Source: Rhodobacter sp. CZR27
Lineage (GTDB): Bacteria > Pseudomonadota > Alphaproteobacteria > Rhodobacterales > Rhodobacteraceae
NCBI RefSeq assembly: GCF_002407205.1
Contig: NZ_CP023548.1
Coordinates: 2,380,501 to 2,444,500 of the forward strand
Direction: 5' to 3'
Length of the DNA: 64,000 nt
Each line of letters opens with the position of its first letter. Within the stretch, counting starts at the first letter, position 1. Made by a program: the position numbers and the translations under genes. Shown in pieces: positions 36,127 to 45,271 of this stretch. The notes below the pieces were generated by a model. That model saw only the letters and a list, made by a program, of their open reading frames with translations, was not told the origin of the DNA and searched no databases.

Positions 36127-36738
36127 ATGACGACTCAGCTTCTCGACCGCCATGGAACCCGCGTCCGGCCGATGCAGCGGCTGGTGGGCGACCTTACGCT
36201 GTCCCGCATGCGGGTGCATGAATTCTGCGGCCCGGCACGGCGCCTGCTGGCGGTGCTGCTGATGGCGGCCGGCCAGGGTCCGGTGGTCTGGATCCATCCC
36301 GGCTGGCGGCCCGAGCGGCTTTATCCCGACGGGATGCGCGACTTTGCCGAGCCGGGCCGGCTGATCCTCGTCCGGGCAAGGCGGCCCGAGGACCTGCTGT
36401 GGTCGATGGAGGAAGCCTTGCGCTCGGGGGCCGCCCCGCTGGTGGTGGCCGAACTGCCCGAGCCGCCCCCCCTCACCCCGGTTCGCCGGCTGCACCTGGC
36501 CGCCGAGGCCGGCGCCGAGACGGCGGCGGCGCTGGGGGCCGAGCCGCCACTCGGGGTGATCCTGACGCCCGAAACCGGCGGGGCCGCCGGGATCGAGACG
36601 CGCTGGCATTGCCGGCCCTGGCCGGAAGGGCGCTGGCGGCTCGACCGGCTGCGCGCCCGGATGGAACCTCCCGCCGGCTGGATCCTGCGCAGGAGCAGAT
36701 CGGGCGTCGAGATCGAGGGCCGCCATACCGCGCAATGA
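36127..36738 (+). CDS. ImuA-like (RecA-related) SOS protein
   Basis: The 203-aa protein resembles ImuA, the RecA-fold accessory of the ImuA-ImuB-DnaE2 mutagenesis cassette: [40 protein letters not shown] and RLILVRARRPEDLLWSMEEALRSGAAPLVVAELPE. The motif order matches, but no Walker A P-loop is present. A LexA box lies just upstream. imuB and dnaE2 do not follow; metG does. It may therefore be an orphan copy acting with an imuB elsewhere, or a different SOS effector. ImuA identity is from pattern memory, not a search. Confidence 0.75.
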   Translation: MTTQLLDRHGTRVRPMQRLVGDLTLSRMRVHEFCGPARRLLAVLLMAAGQGPVVWIHPGWRPERLYPDGMRDFAEPGRLILVRARRPEDLLWSMEEALRSGAAPLVVAELPEPPPLTPVRRLHLAAEAGAETAAALGAEPPLGVILTPETGGAAGIETRWHCRPWPEGRWRLDRLRARMEPPAGWILRRSRSGVEIEGRHTAQ

Positions 36739-36814
36739 TCCTCTGGCCCTCGCCCCCGTCCGGCGCTAAACAGCGCGCGGTCGGGACCAAGGGACTTCTG
36801 GGGGCATTCTGGGC

Positions 36815-38533
36815 ATGGCGCGGATACTGATCACTTCGGCGATCCCCTACATCAACGGGATCAAGCATCTGGGCAACCTCGTCGGCAGCCAGCTTCCGGC
36901 CGACCTTTACGCCCGGTATGCCCGCGCCCGCGGCCACGAGGTGATGTTCATCTGCGCCACCGACGAGCACGGCACGCCGGCCGAGCTTGCCGCCGCCAAG
37001 GCCGGCAAGCCGGTCGAAGTCTATTGCGCCGAGATGCACGAGATCCAGAAGGAGATCGCCGCGGGCTTCCGCCTGTCGTTCGATCACTTCGGCCGGTCGT
37101 CGAGCCAGCGGAACCACAAGCTCACCCAGCATTTCGCCGGCAAGCTCGCCGAGAACGGCTTCATCGAGGAAGTCAGCGAGAAGCAGGTCTTCTCGGTCGC
37201 CGACAACCGCTTCCTTCCCGACCGCTACATCGAGGGCACCTGCCCGAACTGCGGCTACGAGAAGGCCCGCGGCGACCAGTGCGAGAACTGCACCAAGCAA
37301 CTCGACCCGACCGACCTGATCAACCCGCGCTCGGCCATCTCCGGCTCGACCGATCTGGAGGTGCGCGAGACCAAGCACCTCTACCTGAAGCAGCGCGCGC
37401 TGAAGGACGAGATCGAGGCCTGGATCGACAGCAAGACCGACTGGCCGGTGCTGACCACCTCGATCGCGAAGAAATGGCTGCATGACGGCGACGGATTGCA
37501 GGACCGCGGCATCACCCGCGACCTGCACTGGGGCGTTCCGGTGAGGAAGGGCGACGCGCCGTGGCCAGGGATGGAGGGCAAGGTCTTCTACGTCTGGTTC
37601 GACGCGCCGATCGAATACATCGCGGGCACGGCGGAATGGGCCGACGCGAACGGCAAGCTTGATGCCGACTGGGAACGCTGGTGGCGCACCGACAAGGGCG
37701 CCGAGGACGTGCGCTACGTGCAGTTCATGGGCAAGGACAACGTGCCCTTCCACACGCTTTCCTTCCCCGCGACCATCATGGGCTCGCGCGAGCCGTGGAA
37801 GCTCGTCGATTACATCAAGTCCTTCAACTACCTGAACTATGACGGCGGCCAGTTCTCGACCAGCCAGGGCCGCGGCGTGTTCATGGACCAGGCGCTCTCG
37901 ATCCTGCCCGCCGACTACTGGCGGTGGTGGCTGCTGAGCCACGCGCCGGAGAACAGCGACAGCGAATTCACCTGGGAGAACTTCCAGGCCTCGGTGAACA
38001 AGGACCTCGCCGACGTGCTGGGCAACCTCGTCAGCCGCGTCACCAAGTTCTGCCGCTCGAAGTTCGGCGAGACGGTGCCGGAAGCGGGCGAGATCGGCGA
38101 GCGCGAGCAGCAGCTGATTGCGGAACTGCAGGAGCGCCTTGCCGCCTACGAGGCCTGCATGGAGGCGATGGAGGTCCGCAAGGCCGCCACCGAGCTTCGC
38201 GCGCTGTGGGTCGCCGGCAACGAATACCTGCAATCCGCCGCGCCCTGGACGGTGGTCAAGACCGACCCCGAGCGGGCACAGGCGATGATCCGCCTCGCGC
38301 TGAACCTGATCCGGCTCTATGCGGTGCTCTCGCGGCCGTTCATCCCGGATGCGGCGGCGTCCACGATGGCCTCGCTCCAGTGCGAGGACTGGAGCTGGCC
38401 CACGGATGTGGCGCAGGCGCTGACGGTGCTGCCGCCGGGCCATGCGTTCACCACGCCCGACGTGCTCTTCCGCAAGATCACCGACGAGGAGCGGGTCGAA
38501 TGGCAGACCCGCTTCGCCGGCGTCCGCACCTGA
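36815..38533 (+). CDS. metG: Methionyl-tRNA synthetase
   Basis: MetG charges tRNA-Met. The 572-aa protein has the class I HIGH-type motif HLGN at 18-21 in [16 protein letters not shown], the zinc knuckle with C143, C146, C156 and C159, and the anticodon-binding helical domain after about 400. The second signature, usually KMSKS or KFSKS, reads QFSTS (346-350) followed by QGRGVFMDQ, so both lysines are absent. It lacks the C-terminal dimerisation domain, giving the short form. Confidence 0.95.
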   Translation: MARILITSAIPYINGIKHLGNLVGSQLPADLYARYARARGHEVMFICATDEHGTPAELAAAKAGKPVEVYCAEMHEIQKEIAAGFRLSFDHFGRSSSQRNHKLTQHFAGKLAENGFIEEVSEKQVFSVADNRFLPDRYIEGTCPNCGYEKARGDQCENCTKQLDPTDLINPRSAISGSTDLEVRETKHLYLKQRALKDEIEAWIDSKTDWPVLTTSIAKKWLHDGDGLQDRGITRDLHWGVPVRKGDAPWPGMEGKVFYVWFDAPIEYIAGTAEWADANGKLDADWERWWRTDKGAEDVRYVQFMGKDNVPFHTLSFPATIMGSREPWKLVDYIKSFNYLNYDGGQFSTSQGRGVFMDQALSILPADYWRWWLLSHAPENSDSEFTWENFQASVNKDLADVLGNLVSRVTKFCRSKFGETVPEAGEIGEREQQLIAELQERLAAYEACMEAMEVRKAATELRALWVAGNEYLQSAAPWTVVKTDPERAQAMIRLALNLIRLYAVLSRPFIPDAAASTMASLQCEDWSWPTDVAQALTVLPPGHAFTTPDVLFRKITDEERVEWQTRFAGVRT

Positions 38534-38618
38534 GCATCACGCCGGCGGCCTTCCCTGCCCTCACGTCGCCGGCGCAGGCTCCGCAGCCGGACCGGGCAGT
38601 CCCGGACAGAACATGGCC

Positions 38619-38713
38619 CGCGTGCGCGGGGACGGCAGGTCCCACCTGCCTCAAGGCTCACGGACAATGAGCGGGCGCTGCGTGCGACCGGCCGCGTGCG
38701 CGGGGACGGCAGG
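38619..38713. repeat. Two exact 21-nt direct repeats
   Basis: Identical 21-nt copies at 38619-38639 and 38693-38713 (core GTGCGCGGGGACGGCAGG) lie 74 nt apart between metG and the antiporter gene. The first copy ends in a palindromic GGCAGGT-CCC-ACCTGCC (38634-38650). This looks like a family of extragenic repeats, possibly hairpin-forming at the convergent 3' ends. Confidence 0.65.
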
Positions 38714-38731
38714 GCGGACGGGCGGGGCTCG

Positions 38732-41230
38732 CTAGAGCGAGGCCAGATCAATCGTCACGTTCCGGCGGGCGGCGCTTTCCACCGCGGCGTCCTGCAGCGC
38801 CTTGTTGCGGCGCAGAAGTTCCAGAAACCGCGTCTCCTCGAGGCTGAGCAGCGTGCCGTGGCTGATCGCCGTGACCTGCGCCCGGCGCGGCTTGCGCGTC
38901 AGGATCGCCAGCTGGCCGAACATCTCGCCGCGGCCCAGACGCACCTTCTGCCCCGCCACGTCCGATTCGACGGCGCCCGAGGCGATGAAGAACACCTTGC
39001 GCGGCACGTCGCCCCGACGCAGCAGCACCTCGCCCGGCCGGACATAGACAGTCTGCAGCAGCCGCTCGAGCGCGCGAAGCTGGTCCTCGTCCATCTCGGC
39101 GAACAGCGGGAACTGGCGCACGAGTTCGGACTTCTGCACAGCGAGGTCAAGCGGCGGCCGCCGCTCCTTGCGGCCGCGGGCGATGGCGATGCGCTGGCGC
39201 AGCGTCATGAACAGCTCCTGCCCGATCAGCCCGTCGTCGCGCAGGGTCTCGTATTCGCGCTCTTCCAGCCGCAGCGCGGTGCGGCGGATGAAGCTGCGCA
39301 CCATCTCGTCGGAATAGCCGGGATACTGCAGCCGCAGCGCCTCGAGCGCCTGGGCCGTCTCCTCCTCGCGCCGCTTCAGCATCTCGTGCAGGATCTCGGC
39401 CACGCGGCGGCCGTGGATGCGGCGGATCTTGCCGTCGATCAGCCCGTGCAGGTCGCCCAGGATCAGCCGCTGGCTCAGCAGCATCTCGAACCGGTCGGCA
39501 GTAAGCTGGCTCAGCCAGCGCGAGATCTTCAACCGATTGTGCGCCAGCACCGCCAGCCGGTGGCGGCGGCCATAGCCCAGCGCCATGCGGCCGGCGGAGC
39601 GATAGCCGTCGCGGCCCTGCAGCCGCGTGCGCTCGATCAGCCGGTCGGCGTCGACCAGCATGGTCTCGGCCAGCCGGGGCGAGATCAGCTGCTGACGGAA
39701 CGAGGCGAGGATCGCATCCCGCTCGCGCCCCGCCAGCGCCAGCAGGCCCAGCGTGATCCGGTCGCGGTCGGGGATGTCGTCGGCACTGTCATCAGCCAGT
39801 TCCACCGCCCGCTCCAGCCGCTGGCCGAAGCGCTTGGCCTCGGCGCGCACGATCTGCGGGTCCAGCTCGCGCTCGCGCACGGTACGGGCCACCTCCTCGC
39901 GCACGTTCTGCAGCGCCACGGCGATGACCTGGTTCGACAGCGCCAGATCCAGCGGCGTCAGCCGCGCGAGGCCGAGGCGCCGGATCACCCAGCGCAACGT
40001 CGTCCCCTGCGCCAGAAGCGTGAACAGCACGAAGCCGGTGGCAAGGATGCCGACCTCGCGCTTGACATGCGGCGGCACCAGCGGGTTCTCTGTCACCGCC
40101 AGCGCCAGCGCGAGCGTCACCGCGCCGCGCAAGCCACCCCAGAGGATCGCCACGCGATACGGCCGCTCGACCTTCGGCGACAGGTTCAGCCGGGTCAGCA
40201 GCGGCAGAAGCCCCGACAGCATCACCGCCCGCGCCAGAACGGCGGCCAGCACCACGATGCCGATCAGCACCAGATCCCAGTTCGTCGCCCGCCCGATCAG
40301 CCGCGGGATCAGCAGCGCGGCGAGAATGAAGATCAGCGATCCCGCCCAATGCGCCAGCATCTCCCAGGTGTCGGAAAGCTGGCTCCAGGTCGCGGGGCTG
40401 AGGCGGCCGGGACCGGCAAGGTTCATCGCGATGCCGGCCGTGACCACCGCGATCACGCCCGAGGCATGCAGCCCCTGCTCGGCCAGCACATAGGTCAGGT
40501 AGGGCAGCGCGAGGCTGAGCGACAGCTGCGCCGTGGGATGCGCGGCCATCGCGGTCATCAGCCACAGGGCGATCCGGGCCATGACGTAGCCGGTGGCCAC
40601 CCCGCCGAGGATCAGCAGCGGAAAGTCCACCAGCGCATCGCGCAGCGTGGGGTCGGGCACGCCCGCCATGACGAAGGTCAGGAAGAAGCCGAACAGCGCG
40701 ATGGCTGCGGCGTCGTTCAGCAGGCTCTCGCCCTCGACGATCCGCGTCAGCCGCTGCGGCGCCGCGATGGAGCGGAAGATGCCGACCACGGCCGAAGGGT
40801 CGGTGGTCGAGACGATGGCCCCGAGCAGCAGGCAGGCCACCAGCGACATCGAGCTGAAGGGCTGCAGCGCAAAGCCGATGGCGAGCGTCGAGACCAGAAC
40901 CGCCACCACCGCCATGACGAGGATCGGCACCCAGTCGTCGATCATGCGCCGGATGTTCAGGCTCAGCGAGACCTGGAACAGCAGCGTCGGCAGGAACATG
41001 TAGAGAAAGACGCTGGACCGGATCGGCAGCGCCAGAAGCTCGGTCAGCTCGGGCGGGAATCCCGCGGCCACCTCGCTGCGCCGAAGCAGCAGCGCGACTG
41101 TGCCGAGCGCCGCCCCCACCACGGCCAGCACCACCGAGAACGGAAGGCGCAGGCGGTGGGCGATCGGCTCGCAGGCGGCGATGACAATGAACAGGACCGC
41201 AAGCGCGGCGACGAGCAGGATGATGGTCAT
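38732..41230 (-). CDS. NhaP-type cation/proton antiporter with cyclic-nucleotide-binding tail
   Basis: The 832-aa protein has about 12 membrane helices in the first ~430 residues with CPA1 antiporter motifs (LFLYMFLPTLLFQ-like, STTDPSAVVGIFR, EGESLLNDAAAIALFGF, LWGGLRGAVTLALALA). A long helical cytoplasmic linker follows. A cyclic-nucleotide-binding domain lies at about 690-815 (FPLFAEMDEDQLRALERLL, VRPGEVLLRRGDVPRKVFFIASGAVE, LGRGEMFGQLAILTRKPR). The layout resembles plant SOS1. It would exchange Na+ or K+ for protons under ligand control. An in-frame GTG six bases upstream is an alternative start. Confidence 0.92.
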   Translation of the reverse strand: MTIILLVAALAVLFIVIAACEPIAHRLRLPFSVVLAVVGAALGTVALLLRRSEVAAGFPPELTELLALPIRSSVFLYMFLPTLLFQVSLSLNIRRMIDDWVPILVMAVVAVLVSTLAIGFALQPFSSMSLVACLLLGAIVSTTDPSAVVGIFRSIAAPQRLTRIVEGESLLNDAAAIALFGFFLTFVMAGVPDPTLRDALVDFPLLILGGVATGYVMARIALWLMTAMAAHPTAQLSLSLALPYLTYVLAEQGLHASGVIAVVTAGIAMNLAGPGRLSPATWSQLSDTWEMLAHWAGSLIFILAALLIPRLIGRATNWDLVLIGIVVLAAVLARAVMLSGLLPLLTRLNLSPKVERPYRVAILWGGLRGAVTLALALAVTENPLVPPHVKREVGILATGFVLFTLLAQGTTLRWVIRRLGLARLTPLDLALSNQVIAVALQNVREEVARTVRERELDPQIVRAEAKRFGQRLERAVELADDSADDIPDRDRITLGLLALAGRERDAILASFRQQLISPRLAETMLVDADRLIERTRLQGRDGYRSAGRMALGYGRRHRLAVLAHNRLKISRWLSQLTADRFEMLLSQRLILGDLHGLIDGKIRRIHGRRVAEILHEMLKRREEETAQALEALRLQYPGYSDEMVRSFIRRTALRLEEREYETLRDDGLIGQELFMTLRQRIAIARGRKERRPPLDLAVQKSELVRQFPLFAEMDEDQLRALERLLQTVYVRPGEVLLRRGDVPRKVFFIASGAVESDVAGQKVRLGRGEMFGQLAILTRKPRRAQVTAISHGTLLSLEETRFLELLRRNKALQDAAVESAARRNVTIDLASL

Positions 41231-41305
41231 GCGCACCTGATAGGCGCTTCGCGGCGGCGGGAAAACCCGTCGCCGTGCACTTCCTGTTGACCGTGCGGAA
41301 GCGCC

Positions 41306-41635
41306 TTAATGGGCGAGCTGGCCCGCACGCTTGCCCAGCTTGTAGGCCCGGGCCTTGGTCATGGGCGCGTGGTCGACGAAGCCCTTTTCCACCAGCGAAC
41401 GCAGCGCGCGGTGGAAGGTCGGCGTGGCGATCGCGGCGCAAAGCGTGTGGCGGCGGATCGCGTCCGACCGGACGATCGAATCCTCGGATTCGCCGAGAAG
41501 CTTCACCGCATAGAGGACATCAAGCTCATTCCGAGAGAGATCGGCTATGCCAAGGTCGTGCTCGAGCCCCAGAAGAAGTTCCCTGAGCTGTGCGACGCTC
41601 TGAAACCGCCGAGACGCGGTCATGCGCTCATCCAT
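41306..41635 (-). CDS. MarR-like winged-helix regulator
   Basis: From the chosen start the product is 109 aa. The pattern LGLEHDLGIADLSRNELDVLYAVKLLGE, then DAIRRHTLCAAIATPTFHRALRSLVEKGFVDHAPMTKARAYKLGKRA, is a winged helix-turn-helix with a wing, as in small MarR/PadR-like regulators. The frame is open to an ATG at 41695, but that segment is AT-rich and has no spaced ribosome binding site. The ATG at 41635 follows GGGAG. GTG at 41650 is also possible. The target is unknown. Confidence 0.7.
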   Translation of the reverse strand: MDERMTASRRFQSVAQLRELLLGLEHDLGIADLSRNELDVLYAVKLLGESEDSIVRSDAIRRHTLCAAIATPTFHRALRSLVEKGFVDHAPMTKARAYKLGKRAGQLAH

Positions 41636-41967
41636 CTTGCTCCCGTCCACCGTCACGCCCCCTAACTGCATTCTTTTACAAAACAAATCGGCCATCCTTC
41701 CCGGACATTAGCCGACGATACCGATCCGATGGGAAGCGACAAAATGACGCGCCACTCGCACCAAAGAGACAACTTGTGCCTAAGTCCGAGGCATCTGGCA
41801 CCCGCCAAGGGCCGAATGGCTATCTCAGGCTGACAGGCTTTCACGTTGAAAGCCTTCGGCGTCAGACATATAGCCCGCGCCGAGATTCAGGACCGTGGCA
41901 CGTCCGCGCAGGGATCGCGCGCCCTCCGGCGGGCGCGCGCGGGTCGGGGAAGGTGCCGCGGGCAGGC
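41636..41967. other. Intergenic region around MarR-like gene leader
   Basis: This is the gap between two leftward genes. It holds a promoter candidate for the regulator (listed), a perfect 8-bp hairpin AGGCTTTC-ACGTT-GAAAGCCT at 41835-41855, and AT-rich patches unusual for the window. A 60-codon leftward frame at 41662-41844 has no ribosome binding site and untypical codons and is not called. Confidence 0.45.
41715..41742 (-). promoter_or_regulatory. Candidate promoter of MarR-like gene
   Basis: -35 TTGTCG (41742-41737), a 16-nt spacer and -10 TATCGT (41720-41715). This would give a leader of about 70 nt to the ATG at 41635. Confidence 0.4.
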
Positions 41968-43299
41968 TCAGGCCCAGATCACGGCAGCCCAGACCGCCAG
42001 TGGCACGCCGATTGCAGGAACCACCGCCCCGAGGGCCGGCCGCCGGCGCACCATCGCTGCGGCAAGCCGCAGCGACCAGCCCGCGCCGAGCAGCAGAAGC
42101 GCGGTCCAGACCCAGCGGGCATCCAGCGGCAGGCCGCTCGCCGCAAGCCGGGCCACGGTCTGCTGCGACAGCCCGACGATCAGCCCCGCGGCCGACAGCG
42201 GAAGCAGCGCAAGTGCGAGGCGATGGAACATCCCGCTGCGCCCGTCCAGCCGCGCGGCAAGGGCCAGCGACAGCGCCACCGCCGCCGACAGCGACAGGGC
42301 GATCAGGCCGAAGGTCAGCAGAAGCGCCGCGCCCTCGCCCAGCGTCATGCCCCGGCCGAACAGCACCCACGGCGCCTCGACCGCGGCACCAAGTGCGCGC
42401 GACAGCGGGCCGAGCCACGGCGCGGCCTCCCACCAGAACGCGGCCGAGCCGAGGCCGATCAGCCCGGCGATCACCATCAGGCTGTCGGCGGCCGATCCGG
42501 CGCTGCGCAGCACCTCGGACCCTGGCGCCCGCGGCTCGAGGCACACCGCATCGCGGAAGCCGGCGCAGCGGCCGCACATGTGGCAGGGCGAGGCGCTGTC
42601 CATCGTGCGCACCGGCACCATCGGCTCGCAGTTGAAGCGCATCTCGCGCGCGCGGGACGGCGGACAGGCGTCCCAGGCCCGGGCATCGACCCGGTAGTGC
42701 ATCGGCGCAAGCTTCGCGAGCAGCCCGAACACCCCGTTCACCGGGCAGAGGAACCGGCACCAGACCCGCTTCTCGCGGCCATAAAGCCAGCCGACCAGCA
42801 CGGCCGATCCGCTCGACAGCCCAAGGATCAGCAGGGCGGCGCGCGGATCGTCATAGATCGAGATCATCTGGCCATAGATCGTGACGCCGGCGAACAGCGC
42901 GAAGGGCCAGCCGGGCCACTTCATCCAGCGCGGGATCGCCCGCCCCTTGCCGCGCCGCGAGGCGGCGGCCGACAGCGCGCCCTCGGGACAGAGCAGGCCG
43001 CACCAGAGCCGGCCGAACAGCAGCACCGAGACCAGCACCCCCGGCCACCAGATGCCCCAGAACAGGAACTGCGCGAAAAGCGTGAGGTTCGACCAGATTC
43101 GCGCCGTGGCATCCGGCAGCGGCAGCAGCGCGGGAAGGATCAGCAGCGGCAGGTAGAGCGCGACCATAGCCCATTGCAGCGCCCGCACCTCGCGCTGATG
43201 ATCGCGCAACCACAGGCCGAAGCGTTCGAGCCGGTCCGGCGCGGCGGCAACGGCGGGCGCGGGACGGGCGCCCGCGAACTGGGGAGGAGCCTCATGCAT
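41968..43299 (-). CDS. Membrane 4Fe-4S polyferredoxin-like protein (NapH/NosR/CcoG type)
   Basis: The 443-aa protein has a soluble N-terminus, then membrane helices with two membrane-edge cysteine motifs: LWCGLLCPEGALS and VWCRFLCPVNGVFG. A 4Fe-4S set CHMCGRCAGFRDAVCLEP follows, then five or six further C-terminal helices. The CP motifs after a helix are those of NapH/NosR/CcoG membrane ferredoxins. It should pass electrons across the membrane, but no nap, nos or cco gene is nearby, so the partner is unknown. It is divergent to an ABC exporter gene. Confidence 0.85.
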   Translation of the reverse strand: MHEAPPQFAGARPAPAVAAAPDRLERFGLWLRDHQREVRALQWAMVALYLPLLILPALLPLPDATARIWSNLTLFAQFLFWGIWWPGVLVSVLLFGRLWCGLLCPEGALSAAASRRGKGRAIPRWMKWPGWPFALFAGVTIYGQMISIYDDPRAALLILGLSSGSAVLVGWLYGREKRVWCRFLCPVNGVFGLLAKLAPMHYRVDARAWDACPPSRAREMRFNCEPMVPVRTMDSASPCHMCGRCAGFRDAVCLEPRAPGSEVLRSAGSAADSLMVIAGLIGLGSAAFWWEAAPWLGPLSRALGAAVEAPWVLFGRGMTLGEGAALLLTFGLIALSLSAAVALSLALAARLDGRSGMFHRLALALLPLSAAGLIVGLSQQTVARLAASGLPLDARWVWTALLLLGAGWSLRLAAAMVRRRPALGAVVPAIGVPLAVWAAVIWA

Positions 43300-43407
43300 G
43301 GCGCGTTCTAGGCCGGCACGGCCCGCTGCCGGAAGGGCCGACGCCTTGCGTCACAGGGCCGCAGCGCCGGATTTGACTTCGCCGCCAAAGCGCACAAAGG
43401 TCCGCCG

Positions 43408-45267
43408 ATGAGCCGACACCCCGCACCCGAACCGCCGCCAGGCTTCCGCGCCCGCTGGGCCGCGCTGCGCAACGTGCCGCCCTTCCTGCGCATGGTCTGG
43501 CGGGCCAGCCCCGGCTTCCTGATCCTCAGCCTGTTGCTGCGGCTGGCGCGCGCGCTGATTCCCGTCACCGCACTGTGGTTCGGCAAGCTGATCATCGACG
43601 AGGTGGTGCGGATCTCGGCCCTGCCCCCGCCCGGGGGCGGCGCCTGGGCCTGGATCGGCACGCCCGAAACCGGGCCGCTGATGCTGTTCATCGGCGCGGA
43701 ATTCGCGCTCGCGATCCTGTCTGACCTGCTGGGCCGAGCGGGTGGGCTGATCGACACGCTTCTGACCGAGCGGCTGACGATGTCCTCCTCGGTCCGGCTG
43801 ATGGATCACGCCGCAGGGCTGGACCTTGCCGCCTTCGAGGATGCGGGTTTCCAGGACCGGCTGGAACGGGCCCGGCGCCAGTCCGGCGGGCGGATGACGC
43901 TGACCGGGCAGATCCTGACGCTGATGCAGGATGCCGTCACCGTCGCCTCGCTGGCCAGCGGGCTTCTGGTCTACAACCCGTGGCTTATCGTGCTGCTGGT
44001 GGCGGCCCTTGTTCCCGCCTTCCTGGGCGAGGCGCATTTCAACGCGCAGACCTATAGCCTCGACTTCCGCCGCACACCGGAACGGCGCGAGCTGGACTAC
44101 CTCCGCGTGACGGCGGCGAGCGTCGATACCGCCAAGGAGATCAAGATCTTCGGCCTCGCGCCCTTCCTGATCGAGCGCTACCGGATGCTGTCGGAAAGCT
44201 TCTACCGCGCGCGGCGCCGCATCGCGCTGGCGCGGGCCCTGTGGGGCACGATCTTCAGCGCGCTGGGAACGGCGGGCTATTACCTCGCCTATCTCTGGAT
44301 GATCGGGGCGACGCTAACCGGGCGGCTCACGATCGGCGACCTGACCTTCCTTGCCGGCTCGTTCCTCCGGCTGCGCGGGCTGGTCGAGGGGCTGCTGACC
44401 GGCTTCTCCGTGACCGCCTCGCAGGCGCTGTATCTCGAGGACCTGTTCGGCTTCTTCCGGGTCGAGCCGTCCATCCTTCCGCCGGCCCGGCCGCTGCCGG
44501 TGCCCCGGCCGATCCGCGAGGGGTTCCGCTTCGAGGGGGTGGGCTTCCGCTATCCCGGCGCAGGCGGCTGGGCGGTGCGCGATCTTTCCTTCACGCTGAA
44601 GGCGGGTGAGACGCTGGCGCTCGTGGGCGAGAACGGTGCGGGCAAGACGACGCTCGTGAAGCTGCTCGCGCGCCTCTACGATCCGGACGAGGGGCGGATC
44701 ATGCTCGACGGCCACGACCTGCGCGAGTTCGACCCTGCCGCGCTGCGCGGCGCGATGGGCGTGATCTTCCAGGACTTCGTGCGCTATTCCTTCAGCGCCG
44801 GCGACAACATCGCCGTGGGCCGGATCGAGGCGCGCGAGGATGCCCTGCGCATCGCCGGGGCCGCGGCGCGCAGCGGTGCCGACCGGATCGTGGAGCGGCT
44901 GCCCGAGGGCTATGCCCAGATGCTCGGAAAGCGCTTCCGCGACGGGGTGGAGCTGTCCGGCGGCGAATGGCAGAAGCTGGCCATCGCCCGGGCCTACATG
45001 CGCGAGGTGGAGGTGCTGATCCTCGACGAGCCGACGGCGGCGCTCGATGCCCGGTCCGAGTTCGAGGTGTTCCAGCGATTCAAGGATCTCTCGGCCGGGC
45101 GGACGGCGGTGCTGATCTCGCACCGCTTCTCGTCGGTGCGGATGGCCGATCGTATCCTCGTGCTGGCGGGTGGCCGGGTCGAGGCAACCGGCACGCATGA
45201 CGAACTGATCGCGCGGCCCGGTCGCTATGCGGAGCTGTTCGAACTGCAGGCCGCCGGCTACCGCTGA
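43408..45267 (+). CDS. ABC transporter, fused permease and ATPase
   Basis: This 619-aa half-transporter of the exporter type has an N-terminal transmembrane domain of about six helices (residues about 30-340) and an ATPase domain. The ATPase shows Walker A GENGAGKTT near 408, Q-loop IFQDFVRYSF, signature LSGGEWQKLAIARA, Walker B VLILDEPTAALDA and H-loop ISHRFSS. The membrane domain has the EIKIFGLAPFLIERY coupling segment. It is presumably a homodimeric exporter; the substrate cannot be inferred. It is monocistronic. Confidence 0.92.
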   Translation: MSRHPAPEPPPGFRARWAALRNVPPFLRMVWRASPGFLILSLLLRLARALIPVTALWFGKLIIDEVVRISALPPPGGGAWAWIGTPETGPLMLFIGAEFALAILSDLLGRAGGLIDTLLTERLTMSSSVRLMDHAAGLDLAAFEDAGFQDRLERARRQSGGRMTLTGQILTLMQDAVTVASLASGLLVYNPWLIVLLVAALVPAFLGEAHFNAQTYSLDFRRTPERRELDYLRVTAASVDTAKEIKIFGLAPFLIERYRMLSESFYRARRRIALARALWGTIFSALGTAGYYLAYLWMIGATLTGRLTIGDLTFLAGSFLRLRGLVEGLLTGFSVTASQALYLEDLFGFFRVEPSILPPARPLPVPRPIREGFRFEGVGFRYPGAGGWAVRDLSFTLKAGETLALVGENGAGKTTLVKLLARLYDPDEGRIMLDGHDLREFDPAALRGAMGVIFQDFVRYSFSAGDNIAVGRIEAREDALRIAGAAARSGADRIVERLPEGYAQMLGKRFRDGVELSGGEWQKLAIARAYMREVEVLILDEPTAALDARSEFEVFQRFKDLSAGRTAVLISHRFSSVRMADRILVLAGGRVEATGTHDELIARPGRYAELFELQAAGYR

Positions 45268-45271
45268 GGCG

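Noticed and set aside
41662..41844. 60-codon leftward frame upstream of the MarR-like gene
   Set aside because: No ribosome binding site, no homology pattern, and it crosses the candidate promoter and AT-rich leader.
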